From Paraburkholderia guartelaensis (GTDB lineage: Bacteria > Pseudomonadota > Gammaproteobacteria > Burkholderiales > Burkholderiaceae): a stretch of 64,000 bases of DNA. The notes beneath the pieces were generated by a model. It was not told the origin of the DNA, ran no database searches, and saw nothing but the letters and a program-made list of their open reading frames with translations. The position numbers were made by a program, and so were the translations under genes. The stretch is taken from NCBI RefSeq assembly GCF_004353905.1, contig NZ_SMOD01000004.1, positions 248,001 through 312,000 of the forward strand, given 5' to 3'. Position 1 is the stretch's first letter, and each line of letters begins with the position of its first letter. Shown one piece after another: positions 60,636 to 64,000 of this stretch.

Positions 60636-61454
60636 TCAGCGCGCGAGCGGGCGGTACGCGGCCAGAAAGCGCTTGAGGATGCCCGTCGAATACGTGCCCG
60701 CGATATCGGTGAGGAAGCTCGAGAACGAGGTGCTCGCGTGTTCATCGGCGGTATCGGAGATCGTGCGCACGATCGCGCAGGGCACGTCGTATTCGTAACA
60801 GACCTGGGCGATCGCGGCGCCCTCCATCTCGACGGCCAGCGCATCGGGCAACAGCGAGCGCAGCGCGCCCACGGCCGCGGCGCTCGCCACGAACTGGTCG
60901 CCGCTGATCACGAGCCCGCGATGCACCTGCGGCAGCGTGGTCTCCAGGCGCGGCAGCGCGGCCTTGAAGCGCGCGGTCAACTCCGGCCCCTCCTCCGCGA
61001 TGAAACGCTCGCATGCGGCGGCGAGCGCCTGCGCCAGCGCGTGATCGGCGTCGAAACGCGAGCGGGCAAGCAGCGGGATCTCGTGACGCGGGAACAGCGG
61101 CTCGGCGTTCATGTCGTGCTGGAGCAGCGTTTCGCCGACCACCACGTCGCCCACGTGGACGTCCGAACCCACGCCGCCGGCAACGCCCGTAAAGACGATC
61201 GCTTCCACGTCGAACGCATGAATCAGCGCGCTCGCGGTCGCGGCCGCCGCCACCTTGCCGACGCGCGCGAGCGTCACCACGCAGGGCGCACCATGCACGG
61301 TGCCGAGGTGATAGTCGCGCCGGCCAAACGTGCGCGTCACGACTCCCGATTCGGCCTGCATCGCCGCGATCAGATCGCCGAGTTCCTGGGGCAGCGCGGC
61401 GAGCACGCCGAGCGGACGGGCGGCACTGCCGCTCGCTTGGGTCGAGAGGTTCAT
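60636..61454 (-). CDS. 5'-methylthioadenosine/S-adenosylhomocysteine nucleosidase-type hydrolase
   Basis: 272 residues from MNLSTQASGS. PNP/UDP-phosphorylase fold of the MTA/SAH nucleosidase type: GVLAALPQELGDL near the start, VFTGVAGGVGSDVHVGDVVV, the ribose-binding VEMEGAAIAQVC and the catalytic aspartate in RTISDTAD. It cleaves the N-glycosidic bond of methylthioadenosine or S-adenosylhomocysteine, or a related futalosine-type compound. It is convergent with prpE, 19 bases apart. Confidence 0.9.
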   Translation of the reverse strand: MNLSTQASGSAARPLGVLAALPQELGDLIAAMQAESGVVTRTFGRRDYHLGTVHGAPCVVTLARVGKVAAAATASALIHAFDVEAIVFTGVAGGVGSDVHVGDVVVGETLLQHDMNAEPLFPRHEIPLLARSRFDADHALAQALAAACERFIAEEGPELTARFKAALPRLETTLPQVHRGLVISGDQFVASAAAVGALRSLLPDALAVEMEGAAIAQVCYEYDVPCAIVRTISDTADEHASTSFSSFLTDIAGTYSTGILKRFLAAYRPLAR

Positions 61455-61497
61455 CTTCGAATAGTTTCCGTCTGGGTCGTCTGAGGCTAAGGTGCGC

Positions 61498-63879
61498 TCA
61501 CTCCACCGGCTGCAGCTTGGCCACGGCCAGCGCGAGCCACTTCTCACCGTGCCGCTTGAAGCGCACCTGCGCCTTGGCGTCGGTGCCGCTGCCTTCGAGC
61601 GCGGTGATCGTGCCTTCGCCGAACTTCGTGTGGAACACGCCCTGGCCTACGCGGAAGCCCGTCTCGGCGGCGCGCTGCTCGTTGGCGAACGCGGGCGCCG
61701 GGCTCTTGTCCGCGATATAGGCGTCGCGCTCGCGACGGCCGCCTTCGCTGCTGCCGCCACTGCCGCCGCCCGGACGCGAGAACCAGTCGCGGCCCCAGCC
61801 TGCGTTGTCGGACCGCCCGCCCCAGCGCGAACCCGCCTCGACCTTGGGCGTGAGCCACTTGAGCGATTCCTGCGGCAGTTCGTCGAAAAAGCGCGAGCGC
61901 ACGTTGTAGCGCGTCTGGCCGTGCAGCAAGCGGCTCTGTGCGAACGAGATATAGAGCCGCTCTTTCGCACGCGTGATCGCCACGTACATCAGGCGGCGCT
62001 CTTCTTCGAGGCCGTCGGCTTCCATCGCGCTGTTCTCGTGCGGGAACAAGCCCTCTTCGAGACCCGTGATGAAGACCGCCGTGAATTCGAGGCCCTTCGC
62101 CGCGTGCACCGTCATCAGCTGTACGGCGTCCTGGCCTGCCTGCGCCTGGTTGTCGCCGGCTTCGAGCGACGCGTGCGAGAGGAAGCCCGCGAGCGGCGTC
62201 ATGACGTCGGGGTTCTGCGCGGGGTCGGTGATCGTGGGCGCATCGAGCACTTCGATCTCGCCGTCCTGCGAGACGATCTCGGGCACTGCGCTCGCACCCG
62301 GGCGCAGCGGGATCGAGCGCGCGGGCGTGTCGAGGCCATAGCCCTCTTCGCTCACGAACGCCGTGGCCGCGGTCACGAGTTCCTGCAAGTTCTCGAGGCG
62401 ATCCTGGCCTTCCCGCTCGTTCTGATAGAACTCGGCGAGACCGCTCATGCGCACCGTGTACTCGACCGTTTCCGGCAGGCTCATCTGCGCGGTCTCGGCG
62501 CGCATTTTCGCGACCAGATTGGCGAACGAACCGAGGCTCGAGCCCGCCTTGCCCGTGACGTACGGAATGGCCGCGGCCATCGAGCAGTTGTAGAGGCGCG
62601 CGGCATCCGCCAGCTGCTCGATCGAGCGCGCGCCGATGCCGCGCGTGGGGAAATTCACGACACGCGCGAACGCCGTGTCGTCGTTCGGATTGTCGATGAG
62701 ACGCAGATAAGCGAGCGCATGCTTCACCTCCTGACGCTCGAAGAAGCGCAAGCCGCCATACACCTTGTACGGCACGCCCGCGTTCACGAGCGTGTGCTCG
62801 ATCGTGCGCGACTGCGCGTTGCTGCGATAGAGGATGGCGATCTCGTTGCGCGCGAGCCCCTGGTTGATGAGCGCGCGAATCTCTTCGACGATCCAGCCGG
62901 CCTCCTGCGAGTCGGTGGCCGCCTCGTACACGCGCACCGGCTCGCCGTGGCCTGCATCGGTGCGCAGGTTCTTGCCCAGACGCCGCGAGTTATGCGCGAT
63001 CAGGTAGTTGGCCGCATCGAGAATATGGCCGTGCGAACGATAGTTCTGCTCCAGCTTGATCATGTGCTTCACGCGGAACTCGTTCTCGAAGTCGCGCATG
63101 TTGCCGACGTTCGCGCCGCGGAACGCGTAGATCGACTGGTCGTCGTCGCCCACCGCGAAGATCGCGTTGCCAGGCCCCGCGAGCAGCTTGAGCCACGCGT
63201 ACTGGAGCTTGTTGGTGTCCTGGAACTCGTCCACCAGAATGTCGCGAAAGCGCCCCTGATAATGCGCGCGCAGCGGCGGGTTGTACGCGAGCAGCTCGTA
63301 GCAGCGCAGCAGCAGCTCCGCGAAATCGACCACGCCTTCACGCTGGCACTGCTGGTCGTAGGCCTCGTAGAGTTCGACGAACTTGCGGTTGAAGTCGTCG
63401 CTTACGTCCACGTCTTTCGGACGCAGGCCCTGCTCCTTCGCGTTGTTGATGAAGTACTGCAGGTTCTTGGGCGGGTACTTCTCGTCGTCGACGTTCAGGC
63501 CCTTCATGAGACGCTTGATGGCCGAGAGCTGGTCTGCGGTGTCGAGGATCTGGAAGGTCTGCGGCAGACCGGCGTCGCGGAAATGCGCGCGCAGCATGCG
63601 GTTGCACAGGCCGTGGAACGTGCCGATCCACATGCCGCGCGTGTCGATGGGCAAGAGCGCCTGGAGGCGCCCCATCATTTCGCGCGCGGCCTTGTTGGTG
63701 AAGGTCACGGCCAGGATGGTCGAAGGCGAGGCCATGCCCTGCTGGATCAGCCACGCAATGCGCGTGATCAGCACGCGCGTCTTGCCGCTGCCGGCCCCGG
63801 CCAGAATGAGCGCCGGTTCGTTGGGCAACGTGACGGCGGCGAGTTGTTCGGGGTTCAGGTTCGCGAGCAGTTCGGGCAT
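61498..63879 (-). CDS. uvrD: UvrD/PcrA-type DNA helicase
   Basis: 793 residues. Motif I AGAGSGKT at 27-34, TFTNKAAREM (Ia), DILVDEFQDTNKLQ (II), GDDDQSIYAFRGA (III), QNYRSHGHIL (IV), LMTVHAAKGLEF (V) and YVAITRAKERLYI (VI) give the complete superfamily 1A set. The Gly/Ser/Arg-rich linker near 685-720 precedes a C-terminal Tudor-like piece (VFHTKFGEGTITALEG) that binds RNA polymerase in PcrA/UvrD. It works in excision and mismatch repair. Bases 63880-64000 upstream hold no gene I can see. Confidence 0.96.
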   Translation of the reverse strand: MPELLANLNPEQLAAVTLPNEPALILAGAGSGKTRVLITRIAWLIQQGMASPSTILAVTFTNKAAREMMGRLQALLPIDTRGMWIGTFHGLCNRMLRAHFRDAGLPQTFQILDTADQLSAIKRLMKGLNVDDEKYPPKNLQYFINNAKEQGLRPKDVDVSDDFNRKFVELYEAYDQQCQREGVVDFAELLLRCYELLAYNPPLRAHYQGRFRDILVDEFQDTNKLQYAWLKLLAGPGNAIFAVGDDDQSIYAFRGANVGNMRDFENEFRVKHMIKLEQNYRSHGHILDAANYLIAHNSRRLGKNLRTDAGHGEPVRVYEAATDSQEAGWIVEEIRALINQGLARNEIAILYRSNAQSRTIEHTLVNAGVPYKVYGGLRFFERQEVKHALAYLRLIDNPNDDTAFARVVNFPTRGIGARSIEQLADAARLYNCSMAAAIPYVTGKAGSSLGSFANLVAKMRAETAQMSLPETVEYTVRMSGLAEFYQNEREGQDRLENLQELVTAATAFVSEEGYGLDTPARSIPLRPGASAVPEIVSQDGEIEVLDAPTITDPAQNPDVMTPLAGFLSHASLEAGDNQAQAGQDAVQLMTVHAAKGLEFTAVFITGLEEGLFPHENSAMEADGLEEERRLMYVAITRAKERLYISFAQSRLLHGQTRYNVRSRFFDELPQESLKWLTPKVEAGSRWGGRSDNAGWGRDWFSRPGGGSGGSSEGGRRERDAYIADKSPAPAFANEQRAAETGFRVGQGVFHTKFGEGTITALEGSGTDAKAQVRFKRHGEKWLALAVAKLQPVE

Positions 63880-64000
63880 GGGCTGAAAAGGAGCGTGACC
63901 CCAGGGCGGGACCCCGGGGACGTGGCGCGCGGCACAGGCGCGCCGTCGTTGAATGGCAGACCGCCATTATAAGTGCGCACGCACGCTGCGGCTTGGGCAA

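Noticed and set aside
61492..63972. 826-codon plus-strand frame opposite uvrD
   Set aside because: Antisense shadow; the minus-strand frame has all helicase motifs.

Overview
This is a GC-rich stretch of ordinary chromosome from a Burkholderiaceae-type betaproteobacterium, most likely Paraburkholderia or Burkholderia. The basis is codon use, long antisense shadow frames typical of about 65% GC, and the order relA, tRNA-Val, thrS, infC, rpmI, rplT, pheS, pheT, ihfA, merR, tRNA-Pro, which I know from that group. I see no insertion sequence, prophage, CRISPR array or rRNA operon.

Layout. Bases 1-3301 hold a DNA-repair pair: a VRR-NUC nuclease (5' end outside the window) overlapping a DinG/XPD-type helicase that carries its own PD-(D/E)XK nuclease domain. 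Bases 3375-6227 hold a Clp/Hsp100 ATPase that lacks a ClpP-docking loop and looks like a ClpG/ClpK stand-alone disaggregase. Bases 6719-16370 are a D-xylose locus: xylA, xylB, xylF, xylG and xylH on the minus strand, with divergent xylR and galM. A perfect dyad in front of xylA is repeated almost exactly in front of xylB and is a candidate XylR operator. Bases 16380-21132 hold a 3-hydroxyacyl-CoA dehydrogenase, a PagL-like outer-membrane lipid A deacylase, an AT-richer gap with a possible 44-residue peptide, and two transporters.

Bases 21394-32916 are the translation and stringent-response block, all on the minus strand. infC starts at a non-canonical ATC codon, and a strong hairpin lies between infC and rpmI. 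Bases 33013-40641 carry a hydrolase, CoA-transferase scoAB, a PAS-LuxR regulator, a thioesterase, an SDR enzyme, ETF-ubiquinone oxidoreductase and aroC. Bases 40790-51226 carry an LplT-like flippase fused to an acyltransferase, a CBS protein, a MetY-type sulfhydrylase coupled to an alpha/beta hydrolase, small membrane proteins, a WrbA-like flavodoxin, a D-2-hydroxyacid dehydrogenase and a phosphoesterase.

Bases 51564-57639 form a complete fusaric-acid/aromatic-acid type efflux system (outer-membrane lipoprotein, FUSC pump, DUF1656 peptide, HlyD adaptor) with a divergent LysR regulator and tandem repeats in the shared promoter. Bases 57830-60616 hold a hydrogenase-maturation-protease homologue that has lost its three nickel-ligand residues yet sits behind a perfect FNR/Anr box, followed by a propionate-CoA ligase. 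The window closes with an MTA/SAH-type nucleosidase and a UvrD-type helicase.

The most unusual signals are the degenerate FNR-linked protease homologue, the ClpG-like ATPase, the infC ATC start, and the paired repeats in the xyl and efflux promoters. All family assignments are by motif recognition; no database search was run.
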